Of a DNA stretch of 64,000 bases, positions 1 through 9,215 are shown piece after piece. Source of the stretch: JADLHS01 sp039806955 (GTDB lineage Bacteria; Verrucomicrobiota; Verrucomicrobiia; Limisphaerales; JADLHS01); the NCBI GenBank assembly GCA_039806955.1, contig JBDHQI010000011.1, positions 54,659 through 118,658 on the forward strand, written 5' to 3'. The notes beneath the pieces were generated by a model. The model was not told the DNA's origin and did not search any database. It saw only the letters and a list, made by a program, of their open reading frames with translations. How positions within the stretch are numbered: the first letter of the stretch is position 1; each line of letters begins with the position of its first letter. Position numbers and translations under genes: made by a program.

Positions 1-2600
1 CGGATAGTAGGAACAAAGCAACCCCCCAGAAAGGTTGCTGGATCGGTGGGTTTCACTTCGTAAAGTTGACTGGCCAGCAGCCGCGTAAGCGCCAGCGATC
101 CCACCAGTCCAACCACCAGGCCGACAACGGCGGGACCCATCCCTTGCCGGAGAATCAAGCCGAGCACATTCCGCGCATTTGCCCCGAGCGCCATGCGAAT
201 GCCGATCTCGTGCGTGCGTTGAGCGGCGGCATATCCCACCACCCCGTAAAGACCCACAGCCGTCAGTGCCAGTGCGGTGACGGCAAACAGGCCCAGCAGC
301 AAGCTGGTGAAGCGCGGTCGCGCCACGGCATCGGAAACCAATCGTTCCATCGTGCGGTAATTCGCGACCGGCAGGGAGAGATCGAGACTCTTCATCTCTC
401 CGCGAATCGCGCGCTCCAAGGTCGCGTCGGACATGACCCCAGCCCGGACAACGACCGTCATCATATTCTGCGGGTCTTGTTCCAGTGGACGATATACCTG
501 CGGACGCGGTTTTGCCTCGGGGCGGGAACTCCGTACGTCACGCACCACGCCCACCACGGTCAGCCAGGGAGTGTGATCATCGGTTTCTCCCAACTTAAGC
601 CGGTGGCCCACTGCGTCGGTGCCAGCAAAGAAGTTGCGCGCGATCGTTTCGTTGATGATGCAAACCAGCGGCTGATTCGCCGTATCTCGGCTGGTGAAAT
701 CACGGCCTTGCAGCAGTGCCATTCCCATCGTTTCAAAATAACCGGGAGTTGTTCTTCGCGTCTCGGCGTTGGGCGTGTTCTCCGCGCTCGGTAAAGGCTG
801 CCCCTCGGCATAAAGCAGATCAATTTGTTCGGGGCCACCCAGAGGCAAGCTCGAAATGGCGGCGGCGGACCGGATGCCGGGGAGCTTGCCCAGCCGCTCC
901 ACCGCCTCCCGATAAAATTGCCTCTGGCGCTCCCTGCTGCCGTATTTTTCGCCATATAGTCCCACATCGAACGCGGTCAGATGTTGCGGCTGAAATCCCA
1001 AGTCCACCGCTTGCAGGCGCAAAAAGCTTTGCGCCATCAGTCCTGCACCCGTCAGCAACACGACCGCCAGAGCCACTTCGCCTGCGACCAAGAGTCCGTG
1101 GGTCCGTTGCCAGCCTCTGGCGTTTCCGGAGCGTCCGCTCGCGTTCAACGCGCGGGCAAAATCCAGCCAACTGGCCCGCCAACCCGGGGCGAGACCGAAG
1201 ATAATTCCACTGACCAGCGAGACCACAACGGTGAACAGAAGGACTCGTCCATCCAGCGTCGTTTCGTTGAGCCGAGCAATGTTCGGTGGAGCCAACACCA
1301 GAATGGCCTGGATACCGGTCGTGCCGAGTACCAACCCAAACAGGCCGCCGAGCGTGGACAGGAGCAAACTCTCGGTCAGTAACTGGCGAAGAATGCGACT
1401 CCGCCCCGCTCCGAGTGCCGCTCTTACCGCGATTTCTTTCTGGCGCGCGTTCGCGCGGCACAGCAGCAAGTTCGCGAGGTTGGCGCAGGCGATCAGCAGC
1501 ACGAAGCCAACGGCACCGAGCAGCACGAACAATAGCGGGCGTAGCGTTCCTGCTACTTGGTTGGCCAAGGGACGCAGGTGGACGATCCAGCCCTCGTGAT
1601 CCGCGGGCGACTCCATGCCTTGTCGGCCCGCAATGACGTTCATTTCGGTTTGAGCTTGATCAAGCGAAACTCCATCTTTGATCCGCCCCATCGCGATGAA
1701 CTCACGCGTATCGTCCCGCCGCCAATACGCGGCATTCTCCGCGAACGGCAGCCAGATGTCCGTAACTTTCATCAAGCCATAGGCTGGCGGCATCTCTGAA
1801 CCGTGCGGGAAATTGAAGCCCGGCGGCATGATTCCAACGATCTCTCGCCGTTCCTGATTCACCGTGATAAATCGTCCGATCACATTCGGTTGACCGCCGA
1901 AACGACGCTGCCACAGCCCGCAGCTGATGACTGCTACCCGGTCAGTTCCCGGCTGCTCCTCTTCTGCGTTGAAACTTCGTCCCCACATTGGCGACACGCC
2001 CAGCAGTGGGAAGAAATCTGCCGTAACCTGAATGCCGCCGATCCGCTCCGGATCGCCATCTTCCGCCAGATTGGCCGGCCAAGGACGAAATGCCGCAATT
2101 TGCTCGAAGGATCGTGCTTGCTGACGCCACTCGGTGAGATCCACTGGCGCCGGCGGCAGTTCCGAAAAACCCAAATCGAGCGCTGGATTATCTGTCCACA
2201 GCATCACCAGTCGGTCTGGTTGCTGATACGGCAGCGCCTTTAGCAGGACCGCATTAACGACACTGAAAATGGCGGTGTTCGCCCCAATGCCCAGCGCGAG
2301 CGTGAGGACGGCCACGGCGGTGAAACCGGGATTCTTGCGCAATTGGCGGCAGGCAAACTTGAGGTCCATCCACGTAAAACTCGCGCCCCGAACCTCCCGA
2401 CACTCCTCACGCACACTCTGCCAGTTCCCAAACCGCTTCCGCGCCTCGCGGGCTGCCACGTCAGTCGCCATGCCGGTGGCAATGTTCTCCGCAGTCCGCT
2501 GCTCAATATGGAAGCGCAGTTCCTCATCAATCTCCTGTTTCATCGCCCGCCGCTGTCCGAGCGAGCGGAATTGGCGGCGGAAGAAAGTGGAAATGTTCAT
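1..2600 (-). CDS. ADOP-family ABC transporter permease (MacB-like), 3' end outside window
   Basis: Inner-membrane permease of the duplicated orphan permease type, distantly related to MacB/FtsX. The N-terminus (MNISTFFRRQFRSLGQR) is a short cytoplasmic lead with an EELRFHIE segment typical of the family, then the first transmembrane helix (FTAVAVLTLALGIGANTAIF). A second hallmark, ANARQKEIAVRAALGAGRS, lies near 1390-1465. The frame is continuous from the ATG at 2598-2600 to about position 30. It starts 18 bases after the padR stop, so the two are probably one transcript. ADOP genes usually lack a partner ATPase, and none is seen here. At positions 22-27 a six-C run (six G on the coding strand) shifts the final helix: the read frame gives TFLGGCFVPTI, whereas one G fewer gives TFLGVALFLLS, the expected family ending. 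Substrate unknown. Confidence 0.88.
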   Translation of the reverse strand, partial: MNISTFFRRQFRSLGQRRAMKQEIDEELRFHIEQRTAENIATGMATDVAAREARKRFGNWQSVREECREVRGASFTWMDLKFACRQLRKNPGFTAVAVLTLALGIGANTAIFSVVNAVLLKALPYQQPDRLVMLWTDNPALDLGFSELPPAPVDLTEWRQQARSFEQIAAFRPWPANLAEDGDPERIGGIQVTADFFPLLGVSPMWGRSFNAEEEQPGTDRVAVISCGLWQRRFGGQPNVIGRFITVNQERREIVGIMPPGFNFPHGSEMPPAYGLMKVTDIWLPFAENAAYWRRDDTREFIAMGRIKDGVSLDQAQTEMNVIAGRQGMESPADHEGWIVHLRPLANQVAGTLRPLLFVLLGAVGFVLLIACANLANLLLCRANARQKEIAVRAALGAGRSRILRQLLTESLLLSTLGGLFGLVLGTTGIQAILVLAPPNIARLNETTLDGRVLLFTVVVSLVSGIIFGLAPGWRASWLDFARALNASGRSGNARGWQRTHGLLVAGEVALAVVLLTGAGLMAQSFLRLQAVDLGFQPQHLTAFDVGLYGEKYGSRERQRQFYREAVERLGKLPGIRSAAAISSLPLGGPEQIDLLYAEGQPLPSAENTPNAETRRTTPGYFETMGMALLQGRDFTSRDTANQPLVCIINETIARNFFAGTDAVGHRLKLGETDDHTPWLTVVGVVRDVRSSRPEAKPRPQVYRPLEQDPQNMMTVVVRAGVMSDATLERAIRGEMKSLDLSLPVANYRTMERLVSDAVARPRFTSLLLGLFAVTALALTAVGLYGVVGYAAAQRTHEIGIRMALGANARNVLGLILRQGMGPAVVGLVVGLVGSLALTRLLASQLYEVKPTDPATFLGGCFVPTI

Positions 2601-2618
2601 GTGCGCGTTTGTTTCCGG

Positions 2619-2951
2619 TCAAACCGCTTGCAACACGAGCGTGATGGCGCGATGCAGTCGCTCCCAAAGCGCCGTTTCCTCTTCCAGTTGCTTGCGTCCG
2701 GTGCGCGTCAGCTCGTAAAACTTGGCACGTCGGTTGTTTTCAGATTTGCCCCACGCGGCGCGAATCCAGCCCTTTTCCTCCATGCGATAGAGCGCCGGAT
2801 AGAGCGAGCCTTCCTCCACCACGAGCACATCGTCGGAGCGTTGCTGGATGCGTTGGGCGATGGCGTAGCCGTGCATCGCCCCGGCGGTGAGGGTTTTAAG
2901 AATGAGCAAGTCCAGCGTGCCTTGCAGGAGTTCGGATTTGTTGGTGGCCAT
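2619..2951 (-). CDS. PadR-family transcriptional regulator
   Basis: A 110-residue winged-helix repressor of the short PadR class. The N-terminus SELLQGTLDLLILKTL leads into a helix-turn-helix and wing, with the diagnostic stretch EEGSLYPALYRMEEKGWI followed by RRAKFYELTRTGRKQLEEE. The C-terminal helix (about residues 85-110) would form the dimer interface. PadR genes of this type commonly lie directly upstream of ADOP permeases in Acidobacteriota and Verrucomicrobiota, and that arrangement is present here with an 18-base gap. It probably regulates itself and the permease; no operator was identified. The start is the ATG at 2949-2951. Confidence 0.93.
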   Translation of the reverse strand: MATNKSELLQGTLDLLILKTLTAGAMHGYAIAQRIQQRSDDVLVVEEGSLYPALYRMEEKGWIRAAWGKSENNRRAKFYELTRTGRKQLEEETALWERLHRAITLVLQAV

Positions 2952-3078
2952 AGGTTGTCCTAGACGTTCTAGGGGAGAATGGACAGCTTGCCTAGATTGT
3001 CAAGGGGAGAGTTGCGTTCGCCGGGAGCGGAGCGCACAGTGCGCTTGTTTTTTACGCGGGACGGAATAATCTTGGCGC

Positions 3079-3531
3079 ATGAAGAATGACGTCGTGCGGG
3101 TTCAGATTCGCGGCATCCTCCCCATCAACAACAGTTGTGCGTTATTTGTGGGAAATGACGAGAAGGTGTTCGTCATTAATATTGAACCGCAGATGGGACA
3201 CATTATCGGAATGTTTTTACGCGATACGCCGAAGGAGCGCCCGATGACGCACGATCTCATGAGGAGCGTCTTCAAAGGATTCGGCATCTCGGTCGAGCGG
3301 GTAGTCATTACCGATTTGCGCAACGCCACGTATTACGCCCGACTTATTTTGTCGCAAAGCAATGAGGTCGCTAAAAAGTTGGTGGAAATTGACGCGCGCC
3401 CCAGCGATTGCCTGGCCCTGGCCTCGGCGGAAAAATGTAAGATTTACGTCAACCGTTCCCTGTTTGAGCAGCTTGAGGATATGACCGAGCAGTTCAATCA
3501 AATGAATCAAGGAGAAGATGCGCCAGAGTAA
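3079..3531 (+). CDS. Bifunctional nuclease family protein (BFN/DUF151)
   Basis: A 150-residue protein whose whole length matches the BFN/DUF151 fold. Features include an N-terminal beta-rich segment (VRVQIRGILPINNSCALFVG), the conserved PMTHDLMRSVFKGFGI block around residues 55-70, and the IDARPSDCLALA motif around residues 110-121 that marks the family. The short acidic, Gln-rich tail is unconserved. Members are annotated as bifunctional nucleases from work on a plant homologue; the biochemical role in bacteria is not established. The stop overlaps the start of holA by 14 bases, so the two are probably translationally coupled. Confidence 0.9.
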   Translation: MKNDVVRVQIRGILPINNSCALFVGNDEKVFVINIEPQMGHIIGMFLRDTPKERPMTHDLMRSVFKGFGISVERVVITDLRNATYYARLILSQSNEVAKKLVEIDARPSDCLALASAEKCKIYVNRSLFEQLEDMTEQFNQMNQGEDAPE

Positions 3532-4684
3532 ACTGGCCGAAAAACCCGCCGCAGCGGATAAGTCCGTGGCCCTGGTCCACGGCGACGATGATTTCGCCGT
3601 CAAACAACGCGCCAAGGAATTGTATCAGAAGTGGAGTGCGGAACTGGGCGGCGAAGATCATGAGATTATCGAGGCGTCCGTCAGTAACAGCGGTGAGACC
3701 CTCCGGGTCATCGGCAAACTTCGGGAAGCGCTGCAAACCCTTCCGTTCTTTGGTTCGGGCAAGGTTGTTTGGTTGCGTAACTGTAATTTTCTCAGTGATG
3801 AGAACGCAAAACCAGCCACAGCGGTTACTGATGCGTTGGCCGAGCTGTCCCAAGATCTGAAGGAGTTTTCCTGGGACAAAGTGCGGTTGCTGATCACCGC
3901 CGCGAAGGTGGACAAACGCAAGTCTATCTTCAAAACGCTGGAAAAAATTGGGCAGGTACAGAGCTTCGAAAGCTGGTCGGTCAATGACAAGGATTGGGCG
4001 GCGCGGGCAGAAGTACTGGTGCGAAATCAGATTCGGGAACGTGGCAAGCGCATGGGGGATGGCGCGTTAAGGGAATTGGTGGCCCGCGTCGGGCCGCAGT
4101 CGCGCCAACTGGTCAACGAAGTCGAAAAACTTTGTCTCTACGCTGGTGATCGAGAGGAAATCACCCTACAAGACGTGGAAGCCATCTCCGTGAGGAACAA
4201 GCAAGCGCGGGCTTTTGCGCTGGGAGACGCTTTGGGAGATCGGAATTTGGCGCGCTTGTTGGCGCGCTTGGATGAAGAATTGTGGGAAGCGCAATTCGAC
4301 CGAGATAAGAATGAAATCGGGTTACTCTATGGATTGATTTTCAAGGTTCGGGCCGTACTCTTGTTAAAGGAAATGCTGCAAGAGGGATGGCTTCACGAGA
4401 CGGGGGATTTTTCCAACTTCAAGTCGCAGTTGGCTAAAGTTCCCAGCGCAAAATTATCTGAGGATAAAAAATACAATCCATTGGCGCTTAATCCGTACGT
4501 GTTATTCAGGGCCTTATCGCAGGTGAAAAACTATTCATCCGCGGAGTTGATTCGGGCGCTGGAACTGTTGTTGCAGGCGAATCAAAGACTGGTCTCGAGT
4601 TCGTTGGACGAGCGGGTGGTTTTACAACAGGTTTTGATTGAGATCGTCGGGGCGACGCCAACGCCGGGGCGGTCGAGTCGCTAA
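3518..4684 (+). CDS. holA: DNA polymerase III subunit delta
   Basis: The 388-residue length is close to, but slightly above, the usual 330-350 residues of HolA. The order of features fits: an N-terminal domain resembling a degenerate AAA+ fold (VALVHGDDDFAVKQRAKEL), the LPFFGSGKVVWLRNCNFL strand-helix unit around residues 70-88, a mid-domain with VGPQSRQLVNEVEKLCLYAG around residues 190-210, and a C-terminal collar domain (NPYVLFRALSQVKNYSSAEL). Delta opens the beta sliding clamp within the clamp loader. The start overlaps the preceding BFN gene by 14 bases. An N-terminal extension of about 15 Lys/Ala-rich residues may be non-conserved. Confidence 0.9.
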   Translation: MRQSKLAEKPAAADKSVALVHGDDDFAVKQRAKELYQKWSAELGGEDHEIIEASVSNSGETLRVIGKLREALQTLPFFGSGKVVWLRNCNFLSDENAKPATAVTDALAELSQDLKEFSWDKVRLLITAAKVDKRKSIFKTLEKIGQVQSFESWSVNDKDWAARAEVLVRNQIRERGKRMGDGALRELVARVGPQSRQLVNEVEKLCLYAGDREEITLQDVEAISVRNKQARAFALGDALGDRNLARLLARLDEELWEAQFDRDKNEIGLLYGLIFKVRAVLLLKEMLQEGWLHETGDFSNFKSQLAKVPSAKLSEDKKYNPLALNPYVLFRALSQVKNYSSAELIRALELLLQANQRLVSSSLDERVVLQQVLIEIVGATPTPGRSSR

Positions 4685-4731
4685 CACGAGCGAGATTGAG
4701 GAACGAGGATGAGTGGAATAAATCAGAAAAA

Positions 4732-5259
4732 ATGACGACTTCTCCTGCCAACTTGATGGTGCTGACCGGTGACCGCTTTGCCTGCGTAAAAGTCACTGGA
4801 CGGGCGACTTTTACTCAAGCGGTTGATTTCAAGGCGCTGCTCGCTGGTTTGGAAGCGCGGGGCTACCCCTGTATTGTCATCGAACTGTCAGAATGTTCAC
4901 TGATGGACAGCACCTTTCTTGGCGTTTTGGCGGCTTTGGCGGCTCGGCTGAATGTAGCCAACGGAGAATGTGAAACACGGGCAATCGAGTTGCGCCATGC
5001 GAATGCGCGGTTGGTTGATCTGCTTGAAAGCCTGGGCGTGTTGCACCTTTTCAAAATGGGGCACGCGGAAACTGTAAATTCCGGCTATCAGACAGTGGCA
5101 ACAGACGTCTGCCGACAATCACGCGAGGATTTGATCCAAGCCTCGATCGAGGCCCATGAGGCACTTATGCAACTCAATCCCAATAACGTGGAGAAATTCA
5201 AAGAGGTCGCAAAATTCCTTAAAGACGACCTGAAGAAGCTTAAAAACACTAAAAAATAA
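4732..5259 (+). CDS. STAS-domain protein (anti-sigma factor antagonist-like)
   Basis: One STAS domain covers about residues 5-105. The candidate regulatory site is LSECSLMDSTFLGVLAAL; the Ser of the MDST motif aligns with the residue phosphorylated in SpoIIAA-type antagonists. A C-terminal tail of about 60 residues is helical and Lys-rich. Such proteins switch partner kinases or anti-sigma factors; no partner kinase is encoded nearby. I chose the ATG at 4732 because the STAS homology begins just after it; a TTG at 4696 in the same frame would add 12 residues. It lies 47 bases downstream of holA. Its placement before rpoD may be coincidental. Confidence 0.82.
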   Translation: MTTSPANLMVLTGDRFACVKVTGRATFTQAVDFKALLAGLEARGYPCIVIELSECSLMDSTFLGVLAALAARLNVANGECETRAIELRHANARLVDLLESLGVLHLFKMGHAETVNSGYQTVATDVCRQSREDLIQASIEAHEALMQLNPNNVEKFKEVAKFLKDDLKKLKNTKK

Positions 5260-5555
5260 CGTAAAAATCGAACCTGCTGGCTTCCAGTATTGTGGCGATT
5301 TACCTGGCGGTAAAAACTGAAACAACTGCTTTTCTACGTTCGCGTTTCTTATTCTCTCTCTAATAAATCATTTTATCATTGAGTTTTATCTGGGTTCCGC
5401 TAGCCTGAGCAGGCGTCAGGCTTTTGGAGTTACGGAGTTCCCAAGATTTCCAGACTGGAATCACGATATAGTAAAAGAACGGCTTTTTCCGTTGGTTTTG
5501 CAATATAGCGTGGGTCGTGTCTGCTCAAAAGCGTTACGCTTGGTTCATTAACACT

Positions 5556-7460
5556 ATGCTAAAACGTAAGTCTGTCCGAAATACTATCGTTAAATCTCGA
5601 AATACTGCTCCGGCGAGAAAACCTTCCCCAACCAAAGCCCCTTCCGTTCGGCGACGCTTCGTTTTGCCGAGCGTTCGACGACAAAGCAAGGACTCCAGCG
5701 CATCCGTCGCGGTCGAAGCGACCAAAGCAGCTAAAGAGACCACGCCACGCCGCGGCACCCCAGCGGCCGAAGCGGTGAAGAAGCCGGAGTTGCCCACGCA
5801 AATCGTGGCCATGGCGAATCCGAGTGCGAGCGCGGTGGACATGACTGAAACGGTGAAGATGTTGCTGCATCTTTCACAGGAGAACGGCTACATCACGTTC
5901 GACGACATCAATGACATTCTACCGGACGGCTTGACGCCGGAAGACTTGGATACGCTGTTCACCAAGCTGCGGAGTTTGGATGTTGAGATTGTTGATCAAG
6001 CTGAGGTGCAGCGCGCCGCCAAGAAGGACGAGGCGGAAGAGCCTGAAGAGGATTCGCGGCTGGAAATTTTGGATGATCCGGTGCGGATGTACATGAACCA
6101 AATGGGCAAGGTGCCGCTGTTGACCCGGGAACAGGAAGTGGAGATTTGCAAGCGCATTGAGGACGCCGAAATCGCCATGAAGCAAATTATTTGCGGGCTT
6201 GGGTTCACGGCCAAGGAGCATATCGCCATCGCGGAAAAATTGCTGAGTGAACCGCCGAAAGAGCGATTTGATCGCGTCGTGGTTGATAAAAAAGTTGCGA
6301 ATCGTGAAGGCCACCTCAAAGACTTGCGCACCCTGATCAAGAAGGTCCGGACATCTGATATCAAGGTGGATGAAAAATACGCGGCGCTGATGAAAATATC
6401 CCAAAAGGGCCGCAAGGAGAAGCTGCATAAGGAATTCACCAAACTGAGTCAAAAATTGCAGGAGATGTTTCCCAAGTTTGCGTACAAGCAGAAGGTCATC
6501 GAGGAAATGATTGTCGTGGCTGGAAACATCTACGAGAACCTGCAAGCCAGCTCCCGCCGCATTCAGGAACTGGAGCGCTTGCGGACCACATCCGAACGCC
6601 GCGCGACCATTGAAGCCGAGCAGGCGCGGATTCGCACCCTGGAACAATTTGTTCGCATGCCGAAAGAGGAATTCTCAAAGGCGTTTGCCAATTTGAAAGA
6701 CGCGGCGGACCGGGCGCATCGGGCCAAAACGCACATGGCCGAGGCCAATTTGCGCCTGGTGGTTTCCGTGGCCAAGAAATACACCAACCGCGGTCAATCA
6801 TTCCTCGATTTGATTCAAGAGGGCAACATTGGTTTGATGAAGGGCGTCGAAAAATTTGAATACCGGCGCGGTTACAAATTTTCCACCTACGCCATCTGGT
6901 GGATTCGCCAGGCCATTACACGTTCGATTGCGGATCAGGCGCGCACCATCCGCATCCCGGTCCACATGATCGAAATCATGAACAAACTCTGGCGCGCGCA
7001 GAAACAACTCACCCAGGAACTCGGGCGCGAACCCACCCCGGAAGAGTTGGCAGATGAAATGCACATGCCGGTGAGCCGGATTAATTCACTGCTCAAGATG
7101 GCGCAGCAGCCCGTCTCGCTGCATGCTCCCGTCGGGGATGACGGCGACGTCAGCGTGGGTGATTTTATCGAAGACAAAAGCGCGGAAAATCCTTCCGACG
7201 TCACCAGTTATTCATTGCTTAAAGAAAAGCTGGGCGACGTGCTTACCACGTTGACCGAACGCGAACGCAAGATTCTTGAGATGCGGTTCGGTTTGGTGGA
7301 TGGCTACGAGCGCACTCTGGAGGAAATCGGCAAAATGTACAACGTCACCCGGGAGCGCATCCGGCAGATTGAAGCCAAAGCACTCCGCAAGCTGCGCCAT
7401 CCGACGCGCGTGCGCCACTTGCAAGGCTTCCTCGATAGCGAAGATGCCGCCGCCGCCTGA
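5556..7460 (+). CDS. rpoD: RNA polymerase primary sigma factor (sigma-70/RpoD)
   Basis: A 634-residue primary sigma factor. After a basic, Ala/Pro-rich N-terminal lead of about 85 residues comes region 1.1 (ENGYITFDDINDILPDGLTP), then region 1.2 (DDPVRMYMNQMGKVPLLTRE). A long non-conserved stretch rich in Lys and Glu is followed by region 2 (NLRLVVSVAKKYTNRGQSFL, then the 2.3/2.4 segment with YAIWWIRQAITRSIADQ) around residues 395-465. Region 3 carries GREPTPEELADEMHM, and region 4 carries RERKILEMRFGL and the helix-turn-helix VTRERIRQIEAKALRKLRHP near the end. All promoter-contact blocks are intact. A GTG at 5517 in the same frame would add 13 residues; neither start has a clear ribosome binding site. 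Confidence 0.95.
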   Translation: MLKRKSVRNTIVKSRNTAPARKPSPTKAPSVRRRFVLPSVRRQSKDSSASVAVEATKAAKETTPRRGTPAAEAVKKPELPTQIVAMANPSASAVDMTETVKMLLHLSQENGYITFDDINDILPDGLTPEDLDTLFTKLRSLDVEIVDQAEVQRAAKKDEAEEPEEDSRLEILDDPVRMYMNQMGKVPLLTREQEVEICKRIEDAEIAMKQIICGLGFTAKEHIAIAEKLLSEPPKERFDRVVVDKKVANREGHLKDLRTLIKKVRTSDIKVDEKYAALMKISQKGRKEKLHKEFTKLSQKLQEMFPKFAYKQKVIEEMIVVAGNIYENLQASSRRIQELERLRTTSERRATIEAEQARIRTLEQFVRMPKEEFSKAFANLKDAADRAHRAKTHMAEANLRLVVSVAKKYTNRGQSFLDLIQEGNIGLMKGVEKFEYRRGYKFSTYAIWWIRQAITRSIADQARTIRIPVHMIEIMNKLWRAQKQLTQELGREPTPEELADEMHMPVSRINSLLKMAQQPVSLHAPVGDDGDVSVGDFIEDKSAENPSDVTSYSLLKEKLGDVLTTLTERERKILEMRFGLVDGYERTLEEIGKMYNVTRERIRQIEAKALRKLRHPTRVRHLQGFLDSEDAAAA

Positions 7461-7559
7461 GGGCAGGGGGATGGGCTGGAATCCGCCGTGTTTATTCCGC
7501 GTTCTGGAGCATTCGGTTTGACATGAGCCGAAGCGTTCGGAAAATTATTGATCCCGGTG

Positions 7560-7634
<75 letters not shown>

Positions 7635-8174
7635 CATTTTCAACGGCTTGCGCTTGTAACGGGGGCAGGCCGTCTTATTAAAGATCAGTCAGAATCCACT
7701 TGGTTACACGCTGACAATTGCTCGCAGCTTTTTTCCGTGCGCTCAAGTTTGCGGCCAATTTTGAAACGGAGAGTTTCGGCACTATGCTCGTTTGCTCAGT
7801 CTGGTGTTTCCCGTTGACGCGGCGCGATTGATCTGGTTCGTATTGATCTGCCATTGGCTTTCCAAGCCGATCATTGCCGGAAGATTACATTGCCTGGCGT
7901 GGTGACGACGTCCCGTTGCGGATAAGGATTGTTCTGCCTGCACCCTCGTAGCGCCGATGCCCCTTGCCATCTTGAGTTGATTCATTCTGAAACCAAGCGC
8001 TGATTTTGAAAAACACGGAATTGGTTTCATTTTGCAACGTCGCTTGAAGTTGACCATGGCCGGACAGCGTCTGCATGCGTTATTGGCGCGCGTGTTCCGG
8101 TCTCCGCCGAACCCGCGGGCCGCGCTTTTGCTTTGCTCGCGGTTTAAGAGGTTACTACGCTTCGGCACAGGCTC
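7635..8174. other. Intergenic, no gene recognised
   Basis: Between tRNA-Met and the histidine kinase. A 128-codon frame exists on the minus strand (7782-8168), but its composition is low-complexity and I recognise no domain, so I do not call it. Nothing else supportable was seen. Confidence 0.5.
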
Positions 8175-9215
8175 ATGCTTGCCAGAATTCCATTTCGCCT
8201 CACTGAATTATTACTCGTCGCCACGGTGATCATCCTCGCGCTGGTCTGGGCGGAGCGCATTGCCTGGCGGCAGATTGACGCGTTGCGTTCCGAAATCATT
8301 CCCGCTCAAATTACTAAAGTCGCCGCTGATTCCGCCGCTACTGAACGGTTTGTTGCCGACACCAATGCCGCCTTGAAGCGGGTGCAACAATTTTTATTGC
8401 TCTCACTGTTGGGATTGCTGGTGAGCGGAAGCGTCATCCTGATTTTGATTTATCGCCGCCTGATTGCGCCGTTGCGCACCGGTTTGTCGGAAAGCCACGC
8501 GATTATTGAACGCCAAGAAAAATTGGCGGCGTTGGGGGTGCTCGCCGCCGGCATTGCTCATGAAATCCGCAATCCGCTGACGGCCATTAAAGTGCGTGTC
8601 TTCAGTCTGAAAGCATCGCCGCTGGCCGCCGCCTCTGATCACGAGGATTTGGAGGTCATCGAGCATGAGATTGATCGGTTGGAACGCATCGTCCGGGACT
8701 TCCTGCAATTCGCCCGCCCCACCGAGCCTGACCTGCAGCCGGTTTCCGCCGGCAAACTCCTGCGGGATGCCGCCGTGTTGTTGGCCGCCGATCTGACCCG
8801 GCGCGGTCTGCAATTCAAACTGGATCTGGATATGGACGGAACGGTGCGGGCGGATGCCAACAAAATGAGGCAGGTGCTGATCAACATGATTCAAAACGCG
8901 GCGGAGAGTACCGAAGCGGGCGGCACGATCAGCTTGCGCACAAATCTTGAGAAACGCGTTCTGGATGGGAAATTCGGTCGGGTCATGATTTTGGAGATCA
9001 GTGACACCGGACGGGGGATTTCACCTGAAGTCGAAAAGCGGATGTTTGATCCGTTTTTTACGACCAAAGAAAGCGGTACCGGTTTGGGCTTGGGCATCGC
9101 CGCGCGGATTGTAGAGCAGCATGGCGGGGTCATTCATTACCAAACGGAATTGAATCACGGCACCACTTTTAGCATTATGCTTCCGCTCGCGGCGAACGAT
9201 GAAAGACAAGCCTAA
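8175..9215 (+). CDS. Sensor histidine kinase (NtrB/AtoS-like)
   Basis: A 346-residue membrane-bound histidine kinase. Transmembrane helix 1 spans about residues 9-27 and helix 2 about residues 73-95, with only some 45 residues between them, so the periplasmic sensor loop is very small. The dimerisation/phosphoacceptor helix carries LAAGIAHEIRNPLTAIK with His near residue 129. The N box (MRQVLINMIQNAAEST) is around residues 236-251. The ATP lid motifs are DTGRGIS and GTGLGLGIAARIVEQHGG. The final 17 bases overlap the start of the sigma-54-type response regulator, which is therefore its partner. With so little extracytoplasmic sequence it may sense within the membrane or via an accessory protein. 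Confidence 0.93.
   Translation: MLARIPFRLTELLLVATVIILALVWAERIAWRQIDALRSEIIPAQITKVAADSAATERFVADTNAALKRVQQFLLLSLLGLLVSGSVILILIYRRLIAPLRTGLSESHAIIERQEKLAALGVLAAGIAHEIRNPLTAIKVRVFSLKASPLAAASDHEDLEVIEHEIDRLERIVRDFLQFARPTEPDLQPVSAGKLLRDAAVLLAADLTRRGLQFKLDLDMDGTVRADANKMRQVLINMIQNAAESTEAGGTISLRTNLEKRVLDGKFGRVMILEISDTGRGISPEVEKRMFDPFFTTKESGTGLGLGIAARIVEQHGGVIHYQTELNHGTTFSIMLPLAANDERQA

Noticed and set aside
7782..8168. 128-codon minus-strand frame in the gap before the histidine kinase
   Set aside because: No family resemblance, no ribosome binding site, composition unlike neighbouring genes.
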